Assembly: GCA_021613535.1 (NCBI GenBank)
Contig: CP075494.1
Span: 3,968,001 to 4,032,000, forward strand
Reading direction: 5' to 3'
DNA: 64,000 nucleotides
DNA from: Adineta vaga
Lineage: Eukaryota; Rotifera
Of the stretch, positions 1-11,509 are shown piece by piece (the first letter of the stretch is position 1; every line of letters begins with the position of its first letter). Below the pieces are notes generated by a model. It was not told the DNA's origin, searched no databases, and saw only the letters and a list, made by a program, of their open reading frames with translations. Made by a program: the position numbers and the translations under genes.

Positions 1-1660
1 ACGAGCGCTGTATTTTTTTACTCACTTTCGACTAATCTGATAATTCCAACAAATGTCTATAAATTGAACACTGATCGAAAATCTAATCGATAGAATAATA
101 AAAATATTGTGCAATGAAAGTAATATGTAGTCAGTCGCTAAATATAGTTGTTTACGTATGACTCACAAGAAATACGTCATTTGAAGAAAGAAAAGATAAG
201 AAAAATGTTTTGCTTTTTAACGACTCCATCCTTCTGTAAATATTTGTTGCATTGATTGTGTGATAGATTTTGTATATAGATTAACGAATTGCTAATAGTA
301 TTCATCCTTCTCATGCTTTTTAAAGATTCAGCACACCATGTGTTAGTCTTCTCTAAAAATAGTCTTGATATTTATTGCGGAGTATTAAAGATTTGATATT
401 ATTTCGTTTTAAGCGAACGTTCCTGGTTTATTTGGTAACTAATAAAACACGCATAAATCACACTCTGTACTTCAATCTGTGATAGAGAAAAAAACATATA
501 CGCAATCACACAAAGAAGATAAATACACATATGTCACAAAATAAAGAGAAGAATATGATATCTTCGAAACAAAGAATCTGGGGAGAGTGATAAATGAAAG
601 GCAAAGTCAATGAAAAGAATAGACCTATATTATTTAGAACATGAAGAGATAGTTGTCGTGTGTAACATGGAAAACAGCTATCACTTTGTCTGTGTGATGA
701 CGATAAAAATCATCAACAAAAAGCTCGTTTTTTTTATACAATTCTAGTCTTTTTTAATTTACTCTACTTAAATTACTTCCATAAATTCATTCATTTGAGA
801 AGAATGACGATAAGGAGCTAACATATATTTCATTTCACCTATTCGGATATCACTACTTATTGTTTTCGAGCAAATTATTTTGAACTTTTTAACTGCAACC
901 GAAAATTAACTCTTTCAAGCAGGCAATGCTTATCATTCGGATTTGTTAACTCTTTTCATCTTGAGGTTTGGTATGCATGAAAGTGTGAGACAAAAGAGAA
1001 GATGAATCTATACACTGACATTCACCCTCAAGACAAAATGAACTTGAAAGTAGCTGAACCAATAGCATCATAGTAGCACCCATGAATAATGATTTACAGA
1101 AGAATTGGAAATTAAATAGTATCGCCACACAAATTGATAGTTCGATGAAAGTAAAAGTTTTCCGTTTTATCTACGTCGACCGATACAACTGAATACTACT
1201 GTCACAATCCCTGTGCGTCTTGAATCCACAAGCAAATAATACTTTTCTATTAGATAATGTTGATTCTGTATGCAATTTTCGTCCATTACCCAAGCTGTCT
1301 GTCGTTGTTTAAGAACCTATAGATAGATCAAACAATTTAGTACTGTTGATTAAGAAATTGACGAGATTGACTAAACGTGCAAATTTTCTTCTAAAAAAAA
1401 CTCGTGCTTACAATAAGAGAAATCAATAAAGTATTCGTAAATACATACGGATATACATACCTTGATATTCGTGATGTTTCTTAATGATGCTGAAATGAAC
1501 GCGAGAAATGTTGTCAATATTATGAGCACTATAGGATATTCAAATATTTTATATAACGTGTCGTTTCATATGTTTTTAGATAAATATAATTATTCAATTA
1601 AAATATAAAACATAAAAACGTAATATACAAAGAAGTCTTTCTAAAGCATATTTTAGATCA
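1..1660. other. Intergenic, no gene recognised
   Basis: AT-rich sequence with stop codons in every frame. The longest open stretch is a minus-strand ORF at 946-1128 whose N-terminus is hydrophobic, but it has no recognisable family and no supporting splice signals. Confidence 0.5.
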
Positions 1661-2090
1661 AACAGTACCAGGCACGTAGCCAGAAATTTTTTTTTTGGGG
1701 GGAGGATTGACTATAGCGATAGTTTGAGAGCCGAAAAATGCTAAAAACATCGACATCTTTTTGAAAATCTTACGAAAAAATTCTAAAATATTCAAGACTA
1801 TTTAGAGAATTTTCAGAGATTTTCGAAAGATTTTTAAAAATTTATTGAAAAATGTTTACATTTTTAAGGATTTTTTTCGAAATTTTGTGAAAAAGGTGTT
1901 TTGGAAGGTTCCCAAAAACATTTCGACAACTCGAAGAATACCTCCAAACTTTAAAACAAAATATTATTTCACTTGGCAGAAAAAAAACTTTTGGTCTATG
2001 CTACTGTACAGAGGTCTAATCTTTTGATCTAGCGGGGGGATCGATCCCCCCAATCCCGTCCCCCCCCTTAAATACGTCCCTGAACAGTAC
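1661..2090. mobile_element. Non-autonomous hAT-type MITE with 8-bp TSD
   Basis: The element itself is 1669-2082 (414 bp) and is flanked on both sides by the exact 8-bp direct repeat AACAGTAC (1661-1668 and 2083-2090). Its ends are inverted: CAGGCACGTA on the left and CAGGGACGTA when the right end is read in reverse (9 of 10 bases), followed inward by G-runs or C-runs. An 8-bp target duplication with ends starting CAGG is the hAT signature. The inside has no transposase and contains repeated AT-rich words such as GATTTTCGAAAG and a perfect GGGGGATCGATCCCCC palindrome near 2035-2050. It sits about 330 bp upstream of the next gene's start codon, so it may lie in that promoter. Confidence 0.85.
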
Positions 2091-2411
2091 TTGAAAAAGG
2101 ATATGACGATATAGAAAAACCCCAATACCAATGTTCCTCCGTCATAGTTTTCGACTTGATGAGAAGAAATAAGAAGAAAAATAAAAACGTGCATGTTTAT
2201 AGTGTTCGGTTTTATCCTATTGTGTGTACACGTAATACTATCAATACCAATATGTTTTATCGACGAACGTAGGAAGACGGCAAAGGTTTTTTCCCATGTA
2301 TATATGTATATAAGACAGCTGTGCTATAAATCGGTTATAGACATTACTTATACTGTTTTTACGATATTTTTGGTGCCTGATAGATCAAATATTCTAAGAG
2401 AGACAATAATT
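2091..2411 (+). promoter_or_regulatory. Upstream region of the UAS/F-box gene
   Basis: No coding signal is convincing here. The stretch 2098-2195 has a diverged second copy at about 12410-12510, suggesting an old duplication of this 5' region. No clear TATA box position can be assigned. Confidence 0.35.
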
Positions 2412-4165
2412 ATGGTGAGTAGTTTTATTCTGTTTTGACTTATCAAATTGTCAATAGAATCATTCTGAAGAAAAAAAAATAACATTTTGTGCCATTTATA
2501 AACCCCTTATTCAATTTTGTTTAGGCTAACGATTCAGAAGATCTAGATGATTATTTATTTGACAATAACGATACATGTGTGGATTCGCATCCTTGTAAGT
2601 TACTTTTGTTATATTTCTGATTCTATTTTATTTCATATTCAAGTACCAGATAATTGCCAGAATGAAATTCTTGGTGTCGAATGTATTTATAAATGCTTTG
2701 CTCAACGTTATAATGAATGTCCTGCATTCTTCGTAGGATCTCTTCAAGCAGCTTGCGAAGAAGCGTTTGGTTCACCGATGATAAATGAAGTTCGTTTTGA
2801 TTGCCGTATGTGAAGTATAAATAACTTTTCTCACTTGTAGCGTCGTCCATTACTCATTTATATACACAAAGAGCTAACCATCTGCAGCAATATATTCTGT
2901 TTGAAAACGTTCTGTTCGCCTTATATCATAGAATATTTAGTAAACAACTATATTGTTTGGCCATGGGATATCACCTATGAATCAAATAAAAATAAACTCG
3001 CAGAAATATGGGGACAAGTCTTTCCTTTCGAAGCTTTCATAGATTATTCCATCAACAAATATCCAATGTTAATCGGTGTTATGCGAATGTGTGTAGAAGA
3101 AGACGAAATGGGAGTATTGAATGATGATTATCAATTCAAAGTATTAGTTCAAGGTGACGAATCGATACGCACTCATCAACGAATAACACGCGAAAGTCTA
3201 CAAGATGAATTAGTTATTTTCAAAGAAGAATGCGATGTAAATGAACAAGCTCTAGTAGGTTTTTTATACCGATATCTATGTGCATTACGTCTTGCTTTAT
3301 CTTAGTCGTTAGATTTTCTTACAAAGACTGGTCTTTGTTGGGAAGTTGTTCTCGAAATCACGAAATATCTATCATTGAACGATACGATTAATGCCTTCAC
3401 AACCAAAATTCTACCTTTATTACGTCGATATGAAACAAAAGTACAACTTGTTGCATCATCTGATCAACTCATCGAGATGATTTATCGAAAACTAAATCCA
3501 GCACATATTGTTTCTTTAAAATTCGATACGATCGATCGTTTGCTGGAAACCGAGTCAAATTTATCGACTAAATTCGATCAAGTTATTTCCATCTCATTAC
3601 TTAATTATTATCCTGCACCCTTTCTCAAGCTCGATGAGAAATCTTTTCCAAGACTGACTTCTATTTCTCTTTGGTATGATAGTGGTGTTGCTTTAAACAC
3701 GATTTTTGATACAGTACTCGAATTTCCAGAACGAATCAAACGATTTGAACTGCACACTTCAGACATATTCTATATAAATGATTCTTCACGTGCAAGAAAC
3801 ATAAATTTTATGATAAAGCTTGGTCTCGAGTATCTACTGATTGATGTAAGCTTTTGTTTGTCCTCATCGTCAAATAGCTTTGTGCAAAACATTCATCATG
3901 TTTACTAGAGAAAATAATTAACCTACTCAAAAGTGTGGTAAATATCAAACATGTGATGGTAATTGCCAATAAGTATAATTTCTGGGAATTATTGGATAAC
4001 AATGAATGGAGTAGGCTGATGTCTTCATCTTTATCTTTTAAACTTCAAAAAGTGACATTGAAAGTTTTAGGAGGAAGAGTAGATGAATTTGGAGTTGTAC
4101 CAACATTACCTAACATACAAAATTATTTAGGAGAAAGAATTAAATTTCAACTAGTATTTGGGTAA
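2412..4165 (+). CDS. FAF1-like UAS domain fused to F-box/LRR-like region
   Basis: Six exons: 2412-2414, 2525-2594, 2644-2789, 2841-3254, 3306-3845, 3911-4165, giving 475 residues in one frame. Residues 25-190 read like the UAS (thioredoxin-like) domain of FAF1/UBXD proteins, with ECPAFFVGSLQAACEEAFG, then RRPLLIYIH and YLVNNYIVWPWDITYESN. In FAF1 this domain precedes a UBX domain that binds p97. Here the UBX is absent and exon 4 instead opens with an F-box-like helix pair (CWEVVLEITKYLSLNDTINAF) followed by leucine-rich sequence as in bdelloid F-box proteins. The first coding exon is the ATG alone, directly followed by GTGAGT. The third intron uses a GTTCGT donor, chosen because it joins the conserved UAS blocks in frame. 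The role is inferred: linking ubiquitin or fatty-acid binding to an SCF ligase. The domain calls are fairly secure; the ATG exon is less so. Confidence 0.7.
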
Positions 4166-5009
4166 CTGTTATTTTTTGGTTTTTCTGCATCTTTTATTGT
4201 TTATATTATAACGTAAAAATACACTAAGGGTTTGAGTGAAGATGTAAACGGATGTGCTCTTTTACATCAACCGTATTTACATATCTAAAGACTGAAATGT
4301 CAGTTTGCAGCGAGAAAATAGTTTTCACTAAACTGTATCTATATAGTTCTACTAATACAATACATTTCAATGTTACCTCTCGAGAGAATCAAAATGTATG
4401 TAAACGAATTTGTCAGAATTATAATTCCGACATGATATACGTGTATACTTTGCTCATCGCAATTGAAGCGACAAAAGATAAATGATGTTGTCTTAAGCAC
4501 ACAAAATATTTCTATTTTCTTATCACATGGTAAGTTCTACAGGTTACAGGTAAGCAAGACAAGGCTACATTGTCTCTTGTTGGTTGATTTTTAATACCAA
4601 TGTTATTTTTCTAAATTCAATAAGAATGCGAATGCGATTGTTAAAATGAAGGTAAAAACATAATATTCACACCCTCAAGCAAAGATAAAAGATAGTGTTC
4701 AAATCGAACTGATACTACTAAAAAAAAACGAGTGTCAAATTGATCGATGACCGTGGTTCCGAAGAACCGAAAGTAATGCTTCAGTCTCATTAATTCAGAT
4801 TTGTTTTCGCCACCGATCATGGCTCGTGTCTTTCATTCTTTTTTCTTTTCGTTCGATTCGAAACATGCTGTAATAAGTTGCGTATGTATATTTGTCCTGA
4901 CGTACAGTGAGTCATTCCTTTTCGTTCTGATGTGCGAAAAATGAGAAAAAAAAAGAAAGTCGATATCTTTTTACAAAAACAAAATATTTGTCATTCAATA
5001 GATTAAGTA
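4166..5009. other. Intergenic with degenerate hairpin copies
   Basis: Holds one hairpin repeat at 4226-4268 and a half copy ending ATTCACACCCTCAAGC at 4665-4680. No gene is recognised; the ORF at 4252-4485 has no family features. Confidence 0.5.
4226..4268. repeat. Dispersed hairpin repeat, degenerate copy
   Basis: Starts AAGGGTTTGAGTGAA and contains the perfect inverted pair GATGTAAA (4241-4248) and TTTACATC (4261-4268). It lies 61 bp past the stop codon of the UAS/F-box gene. Confidence 0.45.
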
Positions 5010-6707
5010 ATGAACAAACGAGATAAACTATCAAATACTTATGAAAAGTAATGTATAAATATCGCATATATATTTTTCATTCCAAATTTCGTATTTTCAT
5101 TAATATAGTTGTCTGGAAATATTACCGAATGAATTATTTCTTTGGATATTTTCATATTTAAAATCTGATACAATTATCCCAGCATTTCTTGATCTCAATC
5201 AACGTTTTAGATCACTTATTTATGAATTTACTTCTCATCTTCTTATCTCAAATGATTCACAATCAGGATGGATCAATAGATATATACCATTGATCAATAA
5301 TGAAATTCAAACAATGAAATTAGATATTGAATGTATCGTCTCGGTTTTTTCGAACAAATATTCTTTTCCAAACCTTCGTTCAATAATCATTTACAGAAAA
5401 TATTCATGGCATGTTGAACTAAATATTGAAAATGAAACTCCGATTATTTCTATTCTCTCTTCATTGAAAGTATTAAGAAAATGTTCATTTAATGGAATTA
5501 ATCAAAAGATTTTTGCAAAATTAGATTCACATATTCTACCACACATTAACAATATGAATTGTGTGTTACCATGTTTATCGATTCATCGTCTATGGATTTA
5601 TTCCTGTTACAATGAAAAATTAACTTTACTTCAAGATCTAGCACCTAAAATGATCTATCTTAATATTGAATACAATTATGTATACGTAACTCGGTCGAAT
5701 TCTTCTGTACCTTCAACTTATACTCTAAGAGCGAACTCATTAAATTTGACTGAACTGTCTATTAAATTAAATGATTTCGAATTCTTCGCTGGTGTTCAAC
5801 TGCTTGTCAATTATTACCAATCATCACTTCGACGATTAACATTCGATCTCCGACAAGAACTGTTAATCGATGGACAAAAATTAGAAACTTGTGTTGCATG
5901 TTGTAATCATCTGGAAAACTTTTCATTCATAATTCAATGTCACAACAACAGCGTGAATATGATAGAATTATTACATTCATTTCAAACTGAATGGTGGCTT
6001 GATCATCGACGTTCTCCAGTACTTATTCATAGTACAAAACGTGGTAATATTTTAATTGCTTCAATGCCTTGTTCTTTTCTAAATATTTCGAAGAATTTTC
6101 AATTTTCAACTATACTTTCCAGATGGTATCTAAATAAAGATAAATTCAATTCACCATTAATTCGTTTTCTCAAAACAAACTATCTTTGTTTTTCGAATGA
6201 ACAAGAGATTGATCTTGAATATTTACTATTTATTGCGCGAATCTTCTATTCACAAAAACAAATGATTGAGTGTACTTACTGGGGACTAATGTCTGAAGAA
6301 GAACTTTTTGAACCGGTGAGAATTTCAGTATTTCATAATATATATCTTCAATTGTTTTTATCTTATAGTTAACAACAAAACTGATGGAAGGAGCAGTGTT
6401 GCCTAATGTAACGCGTCTTAATATTACGAATGTTAAAGGATTAACTCTACTCACTTTGGCACTGTGGCTTCTTCTAGCACCGAATATTCGTCTGTTAAAC
6501 ATTGAATCTATAGCATTGAATGAATCCATTGAATGGATCTTGGAATTATTCGATGCATTTACAGTCAGTAACCATCGTTTTAAAATGATTTTTCGTAATA
6601 TTCAAAAGATATCGATATCTGGTGCATCATACAATTATTCTGAAAAATCGAAACTTTATATGCATTCTTTATTAGCTCAAATTTTTTCGTCAGCTGTTAT
6701 GAATTGA
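5010..6707 (+). CDS. F-box protein with LRR-like C-terminus
   Basis: Three exons: 5010-5047, 5109-6315, 6369-6707 (introns 61 and 53 bp), 527 residues. After a 12-codon leader the F-box follows at once (residues about 14-50; LEILPNELFLWIFSYLKSD then AFLDLNQRF), the usual N-terminal position in the large bdelloid F-box family. The rest is repeated leucine- and isoleucine-rich segments typical of irregular LRR substrate-binding regions. F-box proteins dock on Skp1 in SCF ubiquitin ligases and choose the substrate; the substrate is unknown here. The start was chosen because the short first exon joins the F-box in frame with a canonical GTAATG donor and TATAG acceptor. The gene looks intact, unlike at least four relatives in this window. 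Confidence 0.8.
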
Positions 6708-6805
6708 TTTTTTGAGTGTATAACTTTGTAATATTTCATTTATACCAGATTTCATCGTTTGATGGGTGCGAGTGTCAAGTATTTTTAATAGAGTTAACTA
6801 AAAAC

Positions 6806-6866
6806 GTTGTGGGTGTGAATAAGGATGCGGATACAGTAAGAACCAATCTCACTCAAACCCTCATCG
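6806..6866. repeat. Dispersed hairpin repeat
   Basis: Left arm GTTGTGGGTGTGAATAAGG, right arm CTCACTCAAACCCTCA. It lies about 100 bp past the end of the F-box gene; the rest of the gap between 6708 and 7000 holds nothing recognised. Confidence 0.55.
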
Positions 6867-7000
6867 GGTTCGAGTATTTGGAAAAATTATATTTCTCTGT
6901 CGTTTTCCAAATAATCGTTCTTTGACATTTCGCCGGAAGCGAGTTGACGAGAATAAGAAAATATAGAAACTTGCCTAAAAAACAAGCAAAAGAAAATTCA

Positions 7001-7837
7001 TCATAAACAAGAAAATCTCTTTGAACATACTGCGTAATAAAATGTGATTTCAGTACTGATAATTACATATGCAAAATATTCTTTCAACAACCGATCTTGA
7101 TCTTTGACATTTCCAGATGTAGTTAAGCTGTATATAGAGAAAATACCTAGTGGAGTGGAACAAAGAAATGAAAATATTAGTTGTAAAAATGTCATTTTGA
7201 TTAATTGTCGATCGGCGTGTTGTTCAGCAAGAGCGATTGTTTGACGAATATTTCGATAAGTTAAATATCCAAAGATACTCAGAAATAATGTCGGAATTAT
7301 AGAAAAAGTAAGAAGAGAAAAAAATGGAAAATAAGTAGTAAGAATAGAATTCATATTGATACATGTTTTTATAATTGGTAATATGTCAAAATATAAATAA
7401 AATGGTATTGCATGTAGACAGCAAATGATGATAACGATCATAAAAATTCGATGAGATGTTTTGATTTGACTTAATCGACGTACTGAAGGATTCGATGATG
7501 TTACTAAATATTGATCAATTGCCGATAAACACATAAAAGTAACTGCTGTCGTTGATGACATTATTAGAATTGCTTGTCGAAATTTACACCATATAGATGA
7601 AATATTAGCAAAATCATATCCATAACTAAAACCGATGATTCGAGGTAGAAGATTGATAAGTAAATATATGTTTTTAAATGTTGATTCGATGAGAAAATAA
7701 AATGTTGCAGGTGTTCGTCGGTATGTTGAAACACTGGAGAAGATATAAATGTTTATTGTATTACCAACTACTCCAAAAAGGAGAAAGCCTATTCCACTGT
7801 AAAGAGTAATCTGTTGAGAAATGTATGCCAACGACAT
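7001..7837 (-). CDS. Rhodopsin-type GPCR, single exon
   Basis: 278 residues with seven hydrophobic segments. TM1 carries GVVGNTINIYIF with the conserved Gly-Asn, and the end of TM3 has AIDQYLVTSS in place of Asp-Arg-Tyr. A basic third intracellular loop and a TM6 with an LCSTP stretch follow. This layout is that of the divergent peptide-receptor-like GPCRs expanded in bdelloids. It acts at the plasma membrane; the ligand is unknown. The C-terminus stops right after TM7 (CSKRFSCL), shorter than its relatives here, so a late frameshift is possible. It is intronless. Confidence 0.8.
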   Translation of the reverse strand: MSLAYISQQITLYSGIGFLLFGVVGNTINIYIFSSVSTYRRTPATFYFLIESTFKNIYLLINLLPRIIGFSYGYDFANISSIWCKFRQAILIMSSTTAVTFMCLSAIDQYLVTSSNPSVRRLSQIKTSHRIFMIVIIICCLHAIPFYLYFDILPIIKTCINMNSILTTYFPFFSLLTFSIIPTLFLSIFGYLTYRNIRQTIALAEQHADRQLIKMTFLQLIFSFLCSTPLGIFSIYSLTTSGNVKDQDRLLKEYFAYVIISTEITFYYAVCSKRFSCL

Positions 7838-8245
7838 TCTGTTTGATTCAGAGAGAAAATTGTGATAATGAATATGATGTTATTAATTTTTGTTTATATT
7901 TGGATGTGAAAGAAAAAAGCAATCTAGAAAGATTTATTAAGATTAAGATGGACCTTATTTTTACTTTTTCACTTGAATTCTTAATAAGAACTATTTTAGG
8001 AACATTTTCTTTTCCACGGAAGCTAAAAACTTTAATTAAGAAAATGTTTAATGCGTGAAAAAGATTAAAGTCATTTTTTGTTATCTCTTTCATCACTTAA
8101 ATGCTTTGAGTGCGGAATCTATTGGAGCAATTTCAGAATTAAAGTGTGCAATAATTCAAAATACGAATTTCATATGTATACTACGAAATGGATACTTAAT
8201 AATTCATTATAAACTGCAGTAATTGGCAAGAATAAATTCATATTG

Positions 8246-8320
8246 ATGGTGTAGGTGTGAATGAGGGTGTGGTACGACTGAGCGTGACAATAATAAATCG
8301 GCACGCACGCACCCACACCC
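8246..8320. repeat. Dispersed hairpin repeat
   Basis: Left arm GGTGTAGGTGTGAATGAGGG, right arm GCACGCACGCACCCACACCC. The arms are imperfectly complementary around a loop of about 30 bases. It lies between the 5' ends of a GPCR gene and the NHL gene. Confidence 0.65.
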
Positions 8321-8436
8321 TTTCAGAAATCTTCATCATATCATACTATCCTGAAAGTCAATGTCGATACCAAACATATAATCTTTATTAACTCCTTTTT
8401 TTGTTTCATAGAAATACAAATAGTTATTATTTATCT

Positions 8437-8620
8437 TAGAACTTATTCACTATGTTATTGCTGAATATGAACATGAAAATTTCTCCTGGACTTCTATAGA
8501 AAAGGAGATGGATACCATTAAACTGAATATGTTTTTCACAGAATACTGTACTTTTCCTCACAAAAGAGAGAACAACATGTTTTTAAATTTTGAATTGAAA
8601 TTTTGTAGCGAATAGTTTAT
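8437..8620 (+). pseudogene. Possible F-box gene fragment
   Basis: One frame reads ELIHYVIAEYEHENFSW then MDTIKLNM before running into stops. The order (end of F-box, tryptophan, then an IKLNM-type LRR start) matches the intact F-box gene at 5.0-6.7 kb. There is no start, no F-box core and no splice support, so this is at most a decayed scrap. Confidence 0.3.
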
Positions 8621-8923
8621 TATTTTTTCAGAATAGTCGAAGGAGATTTTACATATCTATATATTTGAAGCTCCCCTACTGAATAACATCCAAATCGAAT
8701 ACTTTCTATACAAAAAGCGATTAGACAATTTGCCAATATTCTCTCGTTAGTTTATCATTCAACAGGATTACATACATTGAAATGCATTGCAACAAAGTTA
8801 TCGTTTCAATTATCAAAGGATTACTCAGCTCATATTTCTATTTTTAAATATCATTATCGATGATAACTATATACAACAAAGAATAAAAAATATTTTCTCA
8901 TTCAGATTCAATTTATCTATACA

Positions 8924-9944
8924 ATGAGGAGAAAAAAGACAAGAGATTGGTGTTTCTTCCTAACGCTTTTAAGGTATTTCATATCTCGTCTCTTTTTTAG
9001 TTTCCTTTCATCCAATATATTTCTTTTCAGTTCCATAGGTTTGATTATGATTTCATCTTATGTGTTTATCTGTATAATATAATTGTGTAGAAATAGTTCA
9101 AGTAAACTCTCAAATATGTGATAGCACAATTCCATACAGTCAATGCTCGAAAAATAGTGTTTGCGGATGTTTTCCTATGGTAAGTACTGCAGATAATATT
9201 GGTATTTGTGCATTTCTTTGGAAACTCTGTTCTCATCTGGTACCATGTGGATCATCACACAAATGTTCTGAACCAAATTATATCTGTGTTCATCATTCTC
9301 GATGTAGTGATGATCCCTTGTGTTATCCATTGTCAATGATGAATGAAAGTATTTGCCCATGAAAATCAAACGGTAAGTAGAGAATATATAATCTATTCTC
9401 ATTTTTGAAGTTAAAGACTATTCAATCTAAATGATTTCTACTGATAAATAGTGACAAGTACAACGATGACGACTATCATGCCAGTGCAAGTGACAACGAC
9501 AAGTAAGTTTCACCATACTGTTTTTCAAACAAAGAAAAATTCAAGAACTATTAACATATTATGAAGATATTTGAGTTATTCTAAATCAAAAATCAATTTC
9601 TTCTCTGTTCATTTTTAGAAATAAAATTCAACGAATGGAACCAAAATGCAACAACTGTCGCTGGAGGAAATGGATTAGGAGAGAATCTTAATCAATTGGC
9701 TGATCCTCAAGGGTTAATTGTCGATGATCATAATCGAATTTATGTAGCAGATAGTGAAAATCATCGAATAATGCGTTGGAGTGAAGGAGCGAAAGAAGGC
9801 GAAATAATTGTCGGTAGAAATGGAAGAGGAGAAGAATCCAATCAATTGTCTTATCCCTTCGATTTATCATTTGATATGGAAGGAAATCTTTATGTTAGTG
9901 ATTTGTATAATCATCGAATCCAAAAATTTGATTTAATTTACTAA
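8924..9944 (+). pseudogene. Secreted EB-module/NHL-repeat gene with in-frame stop
   Basis: Proposed exons: 8924-8973, 9031-9038, 9091-9372, 9452-9502, 9619-9944. The first gives a short leader (WCFFLTLLSSI). Exon 3 is a cysteine-rich EB-like module (C-x-C spacing around VCGCFP and CYPLSM). Exon 4 is a Thr-rich linker. Exon 5 has NHL beta-propeller repeats with ADPQGLIVDDHNRIYVADS and YPFDLSFDMEGNLYVSD. Only about two NHL repeats are present, where a propeller normally needs five or six. A TGA at 9360-9362 interrupts the frame four codons before the exon-3 donor; a CGA-to-TGA change would explain it. The 8-nt exon is needed to keep frame and is uncertain. It is probably a truncated, nonfunctional copy, though sequence error or readthrough cannot be excluded. 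Confidence 0.6.
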
Positions 9945-11509
9945 CACAAATTCAATCAAAGAAAAGAACATTTTTGGAGAAAATTTCGATTTGAAGTCGA
10001 AATAAAAGTTTGAGAAAATTTTCTTTTTTTTCTTAATTCTTAAGTCAAATAATCAAAACAGCACAAAGAACAAATGAAAAATCTTCATTTAGTCTGCAAA
10101 GAAACGATTGGTGTCACATGTTCCATAGATTGAGGGTGTGGGTGGGTGCGGGTGTGGGTGTTAAGAGTATAGCGTCGTGCCCTTCCACCTTCAAGTCATT
10201 TTAGCGTTCTTCTCCTTTATTTCATAGTTGTTGTATATATTTTCGAGCAATTCGTTACTCGTATAAAGAAAAATTGTTCCACTTTCTCTTTTCTTTCATA
10301 TTTTTTGTAGGTCAAAAAAATATGAATGACAAAGTTCTTCTTAAAGATAGAATAGAAAGAAAAAAGAAAAAAATCCTGCTCTCATTTGACAACCTTTTCT
10401 TCGTGAATTGTTTCATGTTTCTTTTTTATTCTAAAAGAATTCCGCAGAATGCGCACACAATTCTTATGCAACAGAGTATCGAGCAAGTAAACATTACAAT
10501 AAAATATATTTGTCTTCCTGTGAAACACTATTGCCTATAGAATAATACTATACTATTCAAAATTTTATATAATGAATATCATTTTACACCTAAATTTCAG
10601 AGAATATCAATTTGAGCATACCTATTCGGATTAGGAATGTACCGAGAAGATTGGGCATGGTTTACCCCTAATTGAATTCTATTGGGATGAATGGAAACTA
10701 ATTGACTTCACAAAGGTTTTCGATCGACTAAGAATTTTTAGGATTCACTTGTCCACCATGACCCATACTTTCTTATCATTTTTTATCGATTATGTAATCT
10801 ATCGGAATTTTATAATCATTTACATGATTACAAAGCCATAATTACCTGATGAAATTCATTAGCAAGCTCTAAACGCATTGTATTCTGTTCAACTCATCCA
10901 CCCATACTTTCATCCCAAAATATCTTAATATGGCAAGAGATCTGAAATAACTCTCATTCTATATTTGCATTCTAAAGATTTCTTTACCTCTATGGTGTTG
11001 TCATATGAACCTATCTAGTCAAAAATAACAAAAAACGTACATAAACCTTTTTACGGATAAAAGCATTCGTTTTTTCGTTTCTTAATTGTCTAAAGAAATG
11101 AAGAATAAAGAAAATATTGTTTTTCTTTCTGTATATTTATTCTTTCAGTTGTTACTGCTAATGTATGTATTTTTGAAATGTTGAATTTGATGAAGTATTT
11201 GTTGTTAGTCTCATTTTATCGAGAAAAAACAGCTTCTTCGACGTTTTTTTCATGTTCCTAGATGTTGTAGAAATGTATCGAGCCCAAATATAACTGAAGA
11301 GTCTCTGTACAATCCTAATTCGAATGAGATAAAGAATTGATACTGTCAATGTGGATTACAACAGTTCGAATAGCTTTGAAATCTATTCAAACGATTATTT
11401 GTCAATATTTACGTATCGAATATAAATATTACAATCATTGACTTTCTTTTAGATCCATCATAGTGCATCTCTGTGGACCATCTGATCATAACAATTTTTG
11501 CAAAGATTT
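9945..11509. other. Intergenic; one hairpin repeat
   Basis: Holds the repeat at 10131-10195. The stretch 10600-11000 has slightly higher GC and short open pieces in several frames, but no product could be recognised. The ORFs at 10274-10540 and 11158-11349 look accidental. Confidence 0.4.
10131..10195. repeat. Dispersed hairpin repeat, TGTGGG-rich arm
   Basis: The left arm begins TGAGGGTGTGGGTGGGTGCG and continues GGTGTGGGTG; the right arm is CCCTTCCACCTTCAAG. This is the copy with the most obvious GGGTGTGGGTG units. It lies about 190 bp past the NHL gene. Confidence 0.7.

Larger units (their letters stand above)
7838..8923. other. Intergenic with hairpin repeat and F-box scrap
   Basis: Apart from the repeat at 8246-8320 and a short F-box-like remnant near 8440-8620, nothing is recognised. 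Overlapping ORFs at 7825-8096 on both strands have no family features. Confidence 0.45.

Noticed and set aside
946-1128. Minus-strand 60-codon ORF with a hydrophobic N-terminus and two cysteines
   Set aside because: No family, no promoter or splice support, and the region is otherwise non-coding; kept only as a note in the gap entry.
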